43,394 nt of DNA, from the NCBI RefSeq assembly GCF_001907295.1, contig NZ_MQVR01000012.1, positions 1 to 43,394 of the forward strand, given 5' to 3'. Below, piece by piece: positions 20,587 through 28,968 of the stretch. Under the pieces are notes generated by a model. It saw only the letters and a program-made list of their open reading frames with translations, had not been told where the DNA came from and made no database searches. This DNA comes from Bowdeniella nasicola (lineage in GTDB: Bacteria > Actinomycetota > Actinomycetes > Actinomycetales > Actinomycetaceae). Within the stretch, counting starts at the first letter, position 1. Each line of letters begins with the position of its first letter. The position numbers and the translations under genes were made by a program.

Positions 20587-22974
20587 ATGCAGGATCTAGT
20601 GGACGTGGCGCGCGCGGTATTTGGTGCCGAGCGGATCGCGCATGTCCACGAGGCGGCGTCGCGCCCGGCTCGCTACGGTGATTGGCCCGCGCACGTGCAC
20701 GCCGACGTGGCGGCGGCGTACGAGCGGATCCGAATCTCGCGGCCGTACACGCATCAGGTGGCGGCGCTGGAAGCGATCGCCGCGGGGCGCACGACCGTCG
20801 TCGCGACCGGGACGGGATCCGGTAAGTCGCTTCCCGTGTGGGCGTCGATCCTGTCGGAGGTGTCGGCACATCAGGAGGCGGTCGCGGGCGGGCGGGCCGG
20901 GTCGATTGCGCAGCGCATGGTGCGCCCGACGATGCTCTACATTGCGCCGACGAAGGCGCTGGCGGCCGATCAGTTGGCGGCGGCGCGCGGCGTGATTGCG
21001 GCGGGCGCGCTGCCCGCGGTGGCGGCGACGTGCGATGGCGATAGTGCGCCGATGGAGCGGTCGGCGGCGCGCGCTCGGGCGGATATCGTCGCGACAAACC
21101 CGGATTTTCTGCATTTTTCGCTCCTGGCTGGGCATCATCGGTGGGCGCGGTTGCTGCGTGGGCTCTCGCTCGTCGTCGTCGATGAGGCACATACGTACCG
21201 GGGGCTTTTTGGGGCGCATGTCTCGCTGGTGTTGCGACGGTTGTTGCGAATTGCGGGGCATTATGGCGCGGCGCCGCGCGTCGTGCTGCTGTCGGCGACG
21301 GCGGCGGATCCGGGGGCGTTGGCGCAGACGCTGCTCGGGAGCGCTGCGGTGGATCCGGTGGCCGTGACCGAGGATGGGTCGCCGGTGGGCGCCAAGCGGA
21401 TCGTGCTGGTGAGGCCGAAGAAGGAAGCGGCTGCGGCGGGCGGTTCGGCGGCGGGCGGTACTGCGGGTACGGCGGGCGGTGCTGGCGGCGGGGACGTCGC
21501 CGATGTCATGGCCGCGTTCGTCCGGCGGCAGGCGCGCACCCTCGCTTTTGTGCGCTCCCGCTTTGGGACCGAGGCGCTCGCCCTGCACGTGCGCGACCTG
21601 CTTACGGCCGGAGAGGGTAAGGATAGCGGCACCGTCGGGCGGGTTGCTGCTTATCGCGGCGGGTACCTGCCCGAGGAGCGGCGCGCCCTCGAGGCCGACC
21701 TGCGCTCCGGGGCCGTGGCGGGTTTGACCGCGACGAATGCGCTCGAGCTCGGCATCGATATCTCCGGCCTCGACGCCGTCATCACGTCCGGCTGGCCCGG
21801 GTCGCGGGCGTCGCTGCTGCAGCAGGCGGGTCGGGCTGGGCGCGTCGGACGGCCCGGGGTTGCGATCTTCGCCGCGAGTGAGGATCCCCTCGACCGGTAT
21901 CTCGTCGAGAATCCGGCCGAAATTTTTTCTGCGGGCGTCGAGGCGAGCGTCATCAACGTCGCCAATCCGCACGTGCTCGCCCCGCACCTGCTCGCGGCGG
22001 CGAGCGAGCTGCCGCTGACCGAAAAAGATTTTCCGCTCTTCGGGGGTGAGGCGGCGCGCGAGATGATCGACGACCTGCTCGTGCGGGACCTGCTGAAGGC
22101 GCGGCCCGCCGGGTGGATGTGGAATTCGCTGCTGCCGACGCGGGCGCACGACCTCACCGACCTGCGGGGGTCGGGGGCGCGGGAGGTCGCCGTCGTCGAA
22201 ACCGAAACCGGCCGACTCCTCGGGACCGTGCCTGCGGACTCGGCCGATTCGGCCGTCCACCCCGGGGCGATCTATCTGCATCAGGGGCGGCAGTTCATCA
22301 TCCGCGAGCTCGATGAGCAGGCCGCTGTCGCCGAACCGATCGCGCCGCAGGAGCTGCGTACTGTCGCGCGCGGTGAGACGCGGGTGCGGATCGAACGCAG
22401 TCTTGCGGAGGCGGCGCCGTTTTCGCTCGCGCAGGTCGAGGTCGAAAAGCAGGTGACGGGGTTTTACCGGCGTCGGGCCAAGACGGGCGAAATCATTTCC
22501 TCGCAGACGCTCGACATGCCGACGCGCGTGCTGCAGACCGTCGCGTGGTGTTGGCAGGTGCCGACCGGGACACTCGAGGCGGCCGGGGTGGCGGCGGCCG
22601 ATGTGGCCGGGGCGCTGCACGGGGCCGAGCATGCGCTCATTTCGATGTTGCCGCTCATTGCGCTGTGCGACCGCAGCGATATCGGCGGGGTGTCCTATGC
22701 GCTGTACGGCGAGCAGCTCGCGCCGGCGATCTTCGTCTACGACGGGACGCGCGGCGGGGCGGGGTTCGCGGCGCATGGGTTTGCGGATCGGGCGCGCTGG
22801 ACGCGCCTGACGGCAGAGCTCGTCTCGTCGTGCCCGTGCGAGGCGGGCTGTCCGCGGTGCATCGTGTCACCCAAATGCGGCAGCGGGAACGAGCCGCTGT
22901 CAAAGGCCGGGGCGATCACCGTACTCGCGCTTATGGCGGACCAAACTGCGGAGCTGCGCGGGCGCTCGCGCTGA
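20587..22974 (+). CDS. mrfA: DEAH-box helicase of the MrfA/YprA type ('helicase/secretion neighborhood')
   Basis: 795 residues from the ATG at 20587; the frame is open further upstream but that region is the start of the divergent PAP2 gene. Walker A ATGTGSGKS is at residues 73-81, PTKAL near 121, DEAH at 199-202, LLSAT, then the second RecA domain with LELGIDISGLD and QQAGRAGR. The C-terminus holds the DUF1998 zinc site CPCEAGCPRCIVSPKCG. MrfA-type 3'-5' helicases act in excision of mitomycin-type DNA damage in Bacillus. In Actinobacteria this helicase regularly neighbours the Tad cluster found just downstream on the other strand, and the 3' ends overlap here by 44 bases. A Gly/Ala-rich insert lies near residues 280-300. 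Confidence 0.88.
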   Translation: MQDLVDVARAVFGAERIAHVHEAASRPARYGDWPAHVHADVAAAYERIRISRPYTHQVAALEAIAAGRTTVVATGTGSGKSLPVWASILSEVSAHQEAVAGGRAGSIAQRMVRPTMLYIAPTKALAADQLAAARGVIAAGALPAVAATCDGDSAPMERSAARARADIVATNPDFLHFSLLAGHHRWARLLRGLSLVVVDEAHTYRGLFGAHVSLVLRRLLRIAGHYGAAPRVVLLSATAADPGALAQTLLGSAAVDPVAVTEDGSPVGAKRIVLVRPKKEAAAAGGSAAGGTAGTAGGAGGGDVADVMAAFVRRQARTLAFVRSRFGTEALALHVRDLLTAGEGKDSGTVGRVAAYRGGYLPEERRALEADLRSGAVAGLTATNALELGIDISGLDAVITSGWPGSRASLLQQAGRAGRVGRPGVAIFAASEDPLDRYLVENPAEIFSAGVEASVINVANPHVLAPHLLAAASELPLTEKDFPLFGGEAAREMIDDLLVRDLLKARPAGWMWNSLLPTRAHDLTDLRGSGAREVAVVETETGRLLGTVPADSADSAVHPGAIYLHQGRQFIIRELDEQAAVAEPIAPQELRTVARGETRVRIERSLAEAAPFSLAQVEVEKQVTGFYRRRAKTGEIISSQTLDMPTRVLQTVAWCWQVPTGTLEAAGVAAADVAGALHGAEHALISMLPLIALCDRSDIGGVSYALYGEQLAPAIFVYDGTRGGAGFAAHGFADRARWTRLTAELVSSCPCEAGCPRCIVSPKCGSGNEPLSKAGAITVLALMADQTAELRGRSR

Positions 22975-23293
22975 CCGTCCCGAGGCTGAGGACCGGTGCG
23001 CTCGTCGTGACGAGGAGGTCGAGGCCGCGGCGCTCGCAGCTGGACAGAGTGGCGTCGTTGCGCGCGGCGATGCGCGCGGCGCGTTCGCAGCCGTCGGCGA
23101 GGTGCGGCCCGGCGGAAAGCGCGATGACGTCGGCGACTGCTTGCATGCGGCCGCGTTCGGCGCGCACGGCGGCGAGGGTGGTGAGCGTTGCAACGAGGAG
23201 GGTCACCATCGTGAGGGTGGCCGCGGCGATGAGCGTGATCGAGCCGCGCTCGTCGGCAATGGCTCGGCGTTCGTCGGGAATGGGGGTTGTCAT
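22931..23293 (-). CDS. TadE-like protein of the helicase/secretion neighbourhood, last gene of the Tad operon
   Basis: 120 residues. Pilin-like N-terminus: ADERGSITLIAAATLTMVTLLVATL forms the only membrane helix, but the Glu that normally follows the cleavage site in TadE-type pseudopilins is missing (Ile-Thr-Leu instead). The rest holds cysteines that could form disulfides (CERAARIAARND and SCERRG). It resembles M. tuberculosis Rv3654c-type proteins. Its ATG overlaps the stop of the TadE gene before it (ATGA), and its 3' end overlaps the helicase gene tail to tail. Confidence 0.75.
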   Translation of the reverse strand: MTTPIPDERRAIADERGSITLIAAATLTMVTLLVATLTTLAAVRAERGRMQAVADVIALSAGPHLADGCERAARIAARNDATLSSCERRGLDLLVTTSAPVLSLGTVSASARAAPQFGPP

Positions 23294-23652
23294 GGGGTGC
23301 CTGCTTCGGCGGGCACGGTGATGGTGGCGGCGACGTTGAAGCCCGGGATCCAGGAGACGGTCGGGCTTGTCGACGTCACCGTGACGCGGACCCAGGTGCC
23401 GCCCTCGGCCGCGATCTGCGTATCGCAAGTGCAGACGCGGGCAGCCGTAGCGCGGGCCTCAGCGAGACTCTCGCCGATCGCGAGGGAACGGGCCGCGGCG
23501 CGCGCCCCTTCCGTCACCGCGAGCTGCTGGCTGCCGGCCAGGGCCGTGGCGAGGAGGATGAGGACGAACAGCACGACAACGGGCAGGACAAGGGCCGTTT
23601 CGACCGTTACCGAACCGCGTTCTGCTGGGCGCGCGCCGGGGCGTCGGTTCAT
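23290..23652 (-). CDS. TadE-family pseudopilin
   Basis: 120 residues. The N-terminus ERGSVTVETALVLPVVV is the standard TadE prepilin signature: cleavage after Gly, Glu at +5 or so, then a membrane helix. The C-terminal half contains a CTC pair and a beta-rich exported domain. It is thought to be an accessory pilin of Flp/Tad pili. It overlaps both neighbours by ATGA, so translation is coupled. Comparable to Rv3655c. Confidence 0.82.
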   Translation of the reverse strand: MNRRPGARPAERGSVTVETALVLPVVVLFVLILLATALAGSQQLAVTEGARAAARSLAIGESLAEARATAARVCTCDTQIAAEGGTWVRVTVTSTSPTVSWIPGFNVAATITVPAEAGTP

Positions 23653-23924
23653 TTCGTGTTCAGCGCCTTCGAGATGATGCCCGTGAGCAGGCCGCGGATC
23701 TCCGGGGAGGAGACGACGGCGATGAGCAGGGCGGCGAAGGCAGCGGCCGCGAGCGCCGCGATGGCGTATTCCGCGGTGGCCGAGCCGCGCTCGCTCAGCG
23801 CAAGCCTGCGGGTGGTGGCGCGGGCCGCGAGGCCGTGGGCGCGGGCGGCGAGGTGGTGGAGGCGGGAGCTGAGGCGGTGGGCGCGGCGGATGAGGGCGGC
23901 GTAGTGGTGGTGGATCGAGGTCAT
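23649..23924 (-). CDS. flp: Flp-type major pilin (DUF4244-like)
   Basis: 91 residues. A long basic leader of about 45 residues precedes SERGSATAEYAIAALAAAAFA, where Gly-Ser is the probable cleavage site and Glu-Tyr the Flp signature; the mature pilin would be about 44 residues with a single helix. AAGGAGA precedes the ATG. The 156-base gap (23925-24080) between tadBC and this gene holds a GC-rich inverted repeat (CGCGCC-N4-GGCGCG, 23943-23958), perhaps to raise pilin mRNA relative to the assembly genes. No prepilin peptidase gene is present in the window. Confidence 0.8.
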   Translation of the reverse strand: MTSIHHHYAALIRRAHRLSSRLHHLAARAHGLAARATTRRLALSERGSATAEYAIAALAAAAFAALLIAVVSSPEIRGLLTGIISKALNTK

Positions 23925-24080
23925 GGTCTCTCCTTGGGTCGTCGCGCCGTGCGGCGCGCTCGGCGCGGTGCCGGTGCTGGCAGTGTGCGGTAGTCTCGTG
24001 CGCCGGCGCGGCGGGTCGCGGCTCGGCTTCGGATGGCGGCGAGGGCGAGGTGCGGTTGTGGATTGCCGCGGCAGGGCGCC

Positions 24081-25091
24081 TTAGGTGAACGTGGCGACGA
24101 TCGAGACGATCGCCGGGATGAGCACAAGCAAGATGAAGGCCGGGAGGAAACAGGCTCCGAGCGGCAGCACGAGGCGCGCGGCGAGGCGGCCCGCAGCAGC
24201 CTTCGCGTCGGTCTCGGCGGTGGCGCGGAGCCGTTCGGCGCGGCGCTGCAGGAGCGCGACGGGGCTCGCGCCGGAGGTCCACGCGACGTCGAGGCTGCGG
24301 GCGAGCGATCCCGTGGCGCGATCGCCCCATGCGGTGTGCCAGTCTACGCCGAGCAGCAGGGCGCGTGCCGTCGTCGCGAGGCGTTCGTCGTCCAACACCT
24401 CGGCGAGGACCTGCAGGACGCCCGGGATGGAGGCGCCCGATTGCAGCGCGGCGGCGGCGAGGTCGCAGGTGACGTGTTCGGTATCGAGCGGGGCGGCGGC
24501 CGCGCGGGCGATGAGGCGGCGGGTCCACAGGTGGCCGACCAGCCAGACGGCGAGGCCGAGCAGGGCGCTGGCGGTGCCGACGCTCCCGTCGAGGATGCGG
24601 CCCAGGACGTTGAGGCCGAGGAGGGCCGCGCCCGCGAGGCCGGCCAGCGGGAGCGCGGCGAGGATGCGCGTGGAGGAGCGCGGGCCAGCGAGCGCGATGC
24701 GGCGGGCGGCGGCCGCGTCCTCCGTGCCCGCGGCGGCGCGGGCGCAGGCGGTAAGGAGATCGGCGAGCGGCGCGCCGGTACGCAGGGCGAGCCGGATCGC
24801 GGCGCTGAGCGTCATGCCCGCGGCGCCGAGGTCGGCGAGCCCCGTCGGTCCGCGCAGCGGATCCCAGTCGGTCGCTAGGCCGTGGCTCGCCGCGGACGCT
24901 TCCCAGGCGGTGGCGAGCGGGGCGCCGGAGCGGAGGCGTTCGGCGAAGTCGAGGGCGAGTGAGCCGACGTCGACGGGCGGTGCGGCGGGCCTGCGGCGGG
25001 TGCGGGTGCGGCGGGTCGGGCTCGTGAGTGGGATGCGCGCGATGCCCCACAGCGTCGTCGCGAGCAGTAGCGCGAGGCCGGCGCGGGTCAT
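24081..25091 (-). CDS. TadB-TadC fusion, Tad pilus inner-membrane platform
   Basis: 336 residues. Two GspF-like halves lie in one chain: the first (about 30-200) with a helical domain, then membrane helices around LLGLNVLGRIL and LLGLAVWLVGHLW; the second (about 205-336) with a similar helical domain, CDLAAAALQSGASIP, ending in two helices around LPLGACFLPAFILLVLIPAIV. In other Actinobacteria (for example Rv3657c and Rv3658c) these are two separate genes. Both halves seem to keep their domain, so this looks like a true fusion and not decay. It starts in the stop of tadA (ATGA). Confidence 0.75.
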   Translation of the reverse strand: MTRAGLALLLATTLWGIARIPLTSPTRRTRTRRRPAAPPVDVGSLALDFAERLRSGAPLATAWEASAASHGLATDWDPLRGPTGLADLGAAGMTLSAAIRLALRTGAPLADLLTACARAAAGTEDAAAARRIALAGPRSSTRILAALPLAGLAGAALLGLNVLGRILDGSVGTASALLGLAVWLVGHLWTRRLIARAAAAPLDTEHVTCDLAAAALQSGASIPGVLQVLAEVLDDERLATTARALLLGVDWHTAWGDRATGSLARSLDVAWTSGASPVALLQRRAERLRATAETDAKAAAGRLAARLVLPLGACFLPAFILLVLIPAIVSIVATFT

Positions 25092-26185
25092 GGGCCCAGC
25101 CCCAGGTGCGCGGCGCCGGGGCCCACGTCGATCTCGCGGCCGCGCCTGCTCAAGGCGGGTTCGACGACGAGGCGCCCCTCGCGTCGGGCCAAGGCCGCGA
25201 TGTGGGAGACGTGGCGCTGCCCGCCGGTGCGCTCGAGGTGGACGATCGCGTCGAGCGCGGCGCCGGCCTGTGCGCTGAGGGCGCTCTCGCTCAGGCCCGC
25301 GAGGGCGGCGAGCGCGAGCAGCCGGGCGGGTACGTCGGCGGGAGTATTTGCGTGCAGGGTGAACCAGCAGCCGGCGTGGCCGGTGTTGAGCGCGGCGAGG
25401 ACGTCGCGGATTTCGGCGCCCCGCGCCTCGCCGAGGATGAGCCGGTCGGGGCGCATGCGCAGGGCCGCGCGCACGAGGTCGGCCAGGCCGATGCCGCCGC
25501 GCGCCTCCGTATTCGCGCCGCGGGTTTGCAGCGTAATGAGGTGCGGATGCGGCGGCGCAAGCTCGCGCGCTTCCTCGATCACGACGATGCGCTCGCCGTC
25601 GGGCAGCTCGCGGATGAGCGCGGCGAGAAGCGTCGTTTTGCCCGTGCCGGTCGCTCCGGTGAGGACGACGTTGGCCCGGCGGACCAGCAGCGTGCACAGC
25701 GCGGCGGTGAGCTCGGGGTGCAGGGTGCCGCGCTCGGCGAGTGCGGCGAGGTCGAAGGCTTGGTGGCGGGCGACGCGCAGGCTGATCGCGGCGCCCCCGT
25801 AGGCAAGTGGAGGCAGGATCGCGTGCAGCCGTACGCCGGAGTGGATCGTGCCGTCGACGATGGGGGATGCGTCGTCGAGTCGCCGCCCGGCCGCGGCCGC
25901 GAGCCGCACCGCGAGCGCCCGCGTGTCGGGTACCGCGAGGCCCGTCGTCGCGAGTTCTCCTGCGCGCTCGATGACGACGCTGCCGTCAGGGTTGATGAGG
26001 ACGTCGGTGACGAGCGGATCGGCAAGGAGCCGGGCGAGGTCCCCGGTGAGGCCGGCCTCGCGGGCGGCGGCGTCGGCGTGGCTGCGGGCGAGGTCGCTGG
26101 CGGCGACGGGCGCATCGCGGAGGGCCTTCGCCGTGGACATACCGGTGGCGAGGTCGGCGGCCCGGCGCTGCCACGACTCGCTCAC
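25088..26185 (-). CDS. tadA: TadA-type pilus assembly ATPase
   Basis: 365 residues from the GTG at 26185, which overlaps the cpaE stop (GTGA); the frame is open further upstream within cpaE. Walker A GATGTGKTT is at about 177-185, the Asp box with EEARELA, the His box region LITLQTRGANTEARGG, Walker B RLILGEARGAE, and a conserved FTLHANTPADVPARL. This hexameric ATPase drives pilin assembly from the cytoplasm. Length matches actinobacterial CpaF/TadA of the helicase/secretion set (Rv3659c-like). Confidence 0.87.
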   Translation of the reverse strand: MSESWQRRAADLATGMSTAKALRDAPVAASDLARSHADAAAREAGLTGDLARLLADPLVTDVLINPDGSVVIERAGELATTGLAVPDTRALAVRLAAAAGRRLDDASPIVDGTIHSGVRLHAILPPLAYGGAAISLRVARHQAFDLAALAERGTLHPELTAALCTLLVRRANVVLTGATGTGKTTLLAALIRELPDGERIVVIEEARELAPPHPHLITLQTRGANTEARGGIGLADLVRAALRMRPDRLILGEARGAEIRDVLAALNTGHAGCWFTLHANTPADVPARLLALAALAGLSESALSAQAGAALDAIVHLERTGGQRHVSHIAALARREGRLVVEPALSRRGREIDVGPGAAHLGLGP

Positions 26186-27195
26186 GCCGCCTTCGCCTCC
26201 CGCCAGAGTTTGCGTGCGCACACCATCGTCGCCGATCGGACGCGGTCGCCCGGCGCGATCCCGTGTTCGGCGTCGCGGTCGGCACTGCGCTCGGAGCGGA
26301 ACGTCACGGTCCGCATCGCTCCGCACTCCGCCAACGTGATTTCTAGCGGATGGGTGCCGGGGGTGCGCAGCGCGAGCACGCGCGCGTCATCGGGCTCCAG
26401 CAGGTGGAAGGCCCGAATCGTCGCGGGCGACGGGGTTCCGATGACGACGTCGAGGTCCGCGCGGGTATCCGCGAGCGCCCCGGTGGGCAGGCAGCCGTCG
26501 ACGATAACGAGGTCGCAGGCGTGACGCAGGACGTTCGCGACGCGCCAGCACGTGGCGGCATCGGGCGCGCCGCCGGTGAGGATCGAGACGCCGTTGACCT
26601 TCGGCAGGCCCGCGACGATCCGTAGCGGGAGGAGGTCGAGGCCGTCGCCGATGTCGGCCCACGAGATCGCCTCGGGCAGCCGCGCGTAGGCTTCGCCGCT
26701 CTCGATCTCGAGGAGCAGGGCCGCCCCGCCGCGTGGGTCGGCGTCGAGGAGGACGACGCGAAACGAGTCCTGCTCGGCGAGGCGGGCGAGGCTGGCGGCG
26801 AACCGCGTCGCGCCCGCTCCCCCGTGCAGCCCGGCGACGCGGATGATCGGCGCCGCCGCCGACAGGTGGGACAGCCGCGCGAGCAGTTCATCGGACTGAC
26901 GCGGCAGCGACAGGTGCGTGCCGAGGGTTTCGGGCAGGTCGCATTCGTCGTCGGGCCCCTCGCGCGTCACGACGATGGCGCGCTCCCGGGCGGCCGCATC
27001 GAGGCTCGCGACGGTCGCGGCGTCGAGCGGCAGTCCGAGGACGACGATGCAGTGCGGGTCGCCCAGCGCGATCTCCCACGGCCGCTCGGGGACGACGGCT
27101 CCGGCCAGCTCGGCGAGGTCGTGGACCGTGGCGCGCAGGTCGTCGTCGGGGATGATCGCGACGACGGTGCGGGTGGTGAGGATCGAAGTGGTCAT
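26182..27195 (-). CDS. CpaE-like MinD/ParA-family protein, first gene of the Tad operon
   Basis: 337 residues. An N-terminal receiver-like region of about 115 residues (VVAIIPDDDLR, then LGDPHCIVVLGLP) is followed by the MinD-like domain. The deviant Walker A is degenerate: GLHGGAGATRF lacks the signature lysines, as in other actinobacterial CpaE homologues I recall. VVLLDADPRGG and DLVIVDG give the A' and Walker B strands. It probably places the pilus machine. The 121-base gap upstream (27196-27316) carries the divergent promoters of this operon and of the HAD gene. Confidence 0.78.
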   Translation of the reverse strand: MTTSILTTRTVVAIIPDDDLRATVHDLAELAGAVVPERPWEIALGDPHCIVVLGLPLDAATVASLDAAARERAIVVTREGPDDECDLPETLGTHLSLPRQSDELLARLSHLSAAAPIIRVAGLHGGAGATRFAASLARLAEQDSFRVVLLDADPRGGAALLLEIESGEAYARLPEAISWADIGDGLDLLPLRIVAGLPKVNGVSILTGGAPDAATCWRVANVLRHACDLVIVDGCLPTGALADTRADLDVVIGTPSPATIRAFHLLEPDDARVLALRTPGTHPLEITLAECGAMRTVTFRSERSADRDAEHGIAPGDRVRSATMVCARKLWREAKAA

Positions 27196-27316
27196 GGTGC
27201 CACCGTTCCAGGCGCGGGGCGGCGAGCGGCGCTATCCACAGCATTGCCGCGCTCCTTGCTGGCGCTTTCCCCAGCTAACCATCGACCAGGTCCGCGCCGT
27301 TCGTTAGGGTGAGAAT

Positions 27317-28102
27317 ATGCGCTCTTCTTCCGCTGCCGCCTTTTTCGATCTCGATAAAACGGTCCTGGCTAAATCGGCAACGCTCGCGCTGTTTCGTCCT
27401 CTGCTGGACGCGGGCCTGATCTCCCGGACCGACGTGGCGCGTTCGGCGCATGCCCAGCTGACCTATCACTTCCTCGACGCCGACCACGACCGCTCCGAGC
27501 GCGTGCGCGAGCGGCTCTCGGCGCTCGTGGCCGGGTGGGCGCCGCAGGCCTTCGAGCAGGTCGTTCGCAATTCACTGCAGACCCGCATCGAACCGGAGGT
27601 CTTCGGCGAGGCCCTCGACGCGATCGCCGCCCACCATGCCGCCGGGCACGACGTCGTCATCGTCTCCGCATCGGTCAGCGATATCGTCACCCCGATCGCG
27701 GAGATGCTCGGCGCGGATCACGTCGTCGCCTCCCAACTCGAGGTCGGCGAGGACGGGCGCTTTACGGGCGTCATTTCTGATTACGTTTACGGTCCCGCCA
27801 AGGCCGAGGCGATGGAGCGCCTCGCGAGCCGCTACGGCTGGGAATTGGCGCACTGCTGGGCGTATTCCGACTCCGTTACCGACGCGCCGATGCTGCAGGC
27901 CGTCGGGCATCCCGTCGCCGTCAATCCCGATCGCGGCCTTGCCACGCTCGCAATGGAGGGCGGCTGGGACATCGCGCGCTGGGCGAACCCGGTGCCGCTG
28001 AAACCGCGCCACGCGCTGCCCGCCGTCGGGCTGCTGCTCGCCGTGGGGATCGGCGCGGGCCTGTGGTGGTGGCTGCGCGACCGCGATCAGAAAAACGCCT
28101 AG
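27317..28102 (+). CDS. HAD-IB family (SerB-like) phosphatase with a C-terminal membrane helix
   Basis: 261 residues. HAD motif I FFDLDKT (Asp 11 and 13), motif II VIVSAS near 115, the motif III lysine GPAKAEA, and motif IV YSDSVTDAPML. The C-terminus ends in a helix, GLLLAVGIGAGLWWWL, placing it on the membrane. Homologues next to the Tad cluster (Rv3661-like) have unknown substrates; phosphoserine-like or lipid phosphates are possible. Its stop codon overlaps the next convergent gene in CTAG. Confidence 0.85.
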   Translation: MRSSSAAAFFDLDKTVLAKSATLALFRPLLDAGLISRTDVARSAHAQLTYHFLDADHDRSERVRERLSALVAGWAPQAFEQVVRNSLQTRIEPEVFGEALDAIAAHHAAGHDVVIVSASVSDIVTPIAEMLGADHVVASQLEVGEDGRFTGVISDYVYGPAKAEAMERLASRYGWELAHCWAYSDSVTDAPMLQAVGHPVAVNPDRGLATLAMEGGWDIARWANPVPLKPRHALPAVGLLLAVGIGAGLWWWLRDRDQKNA

Positions 28103-28857
28103 CGGGCGCCGCCGCGCCTGCCCGCACGCACCTCGTCGCATACGACGCGTCCGGCCGCGAGCCCGGCGCGCCACATCTGCCCGAATGCCTCGCACCACCC
28201 GAGTGCACCCACCCAGGACCCTGCCCGGTAGTCGGCTAGTGCTTGTGGGGCTTCCACGTCGCTGACGACGCTGACGCCCGCGGGATCAAGGCCGGAGCGC
28301 ACGGCATGGATCGACGCGAGAGCGGCCGCGAACGTCGTCGTCGGGATCGGCAACGGCCCGCCTGCCCCGAAGGCCGCGGTTTCCTCCTCGCTCGCGAGCT
28401 GGGCATGCGCCCAGATCAGTGCTGTCACGACGAACGCCGGGCTGGTCGACGTCATGAGTCCGCCTGCTTGCTGCAGTCCGGCGGGCGGTGCGCCCGGTAG
28501 ACCGGCGTCGCGGCGCAGCGCGGAGATGATCTGTCCCGGCGGTGTGCGGTCGGCGGCCCCACCGAGCGTGCCGAAAAAATCGAGACTGCGACGCAACACG
28601 CGGTAGCAGCGCCAGCGCGGGTCGTCGCCCGCTGCCTGCCCGGTCACGATCTGTTCCGCCAAATCCCCACCCGGAGGCAGTCCCGCGGCATCGCTGAGGT
28701 GCGTGCTCGACGCGACGATCGCGGCGTGCCGGGCCTGCGCGCTGTGTCGGCGCAGCGCCTCGTGGAAGCGGAGGGCGGCCGCTTGCTCGCTGATCTCGGC
28801 GGCGAGCGCCACGAGTGCAGGTTCGGAAGCGAGGCGTCCTAACGGGTCGGTCATCAC
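28099..28857 (-). CDS. Conserved actinobacterial protein of unknown function (Rv3662c-like position)
   Basis: 252 residues, mostly helical, no signal peptide and no membrane helix. Recognisable local features: ALRRHSAQARHAAIVAS, and STSPAFVVTALIWAHAQLAS. I know of no catalytic motif in it. It sits between the HAD phosphatase and an unrelated membrane protein, in the position that a conserved hypothetical occupies in mycobacteria. Its stop shares CTAG with the HAD stop. The start could be either of two consecutive ATG codons. Confidence 0.7.
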   Translation of the reverse strand: MMTDPLGRLASEPALVALAAEISEQAAALRFHEALRRHSAQARHAAIVASSTHLSDAAGLPPGGDLAEQIVTGQAAGDDPRWRCYRVLRRSLDFFGTLGGAADRTPPGQIISALRRDAGLPGAPPAGLQQAGGLMTSTSPAFVVTALIWAHAQLASEEETAAFGAGGPLPIPTTTFAAALASIHAVRSGLDPAGVSVVSDVEAPQALADYRAGSWVGALGWCEAFGQMWRAGLAAGRVVCDEVRAGRRGGAR

Positions 28858-28968
28858 CGCCTCAGTCTATGGATGCGACGCAAATTATCGCGGTTTCGGC
28901 GTGCCCGACGCGCAAAAACGGGCATCCGCGCATAGCGTGGTTTTATCGCCATAGCTCTGGGAGAACTC

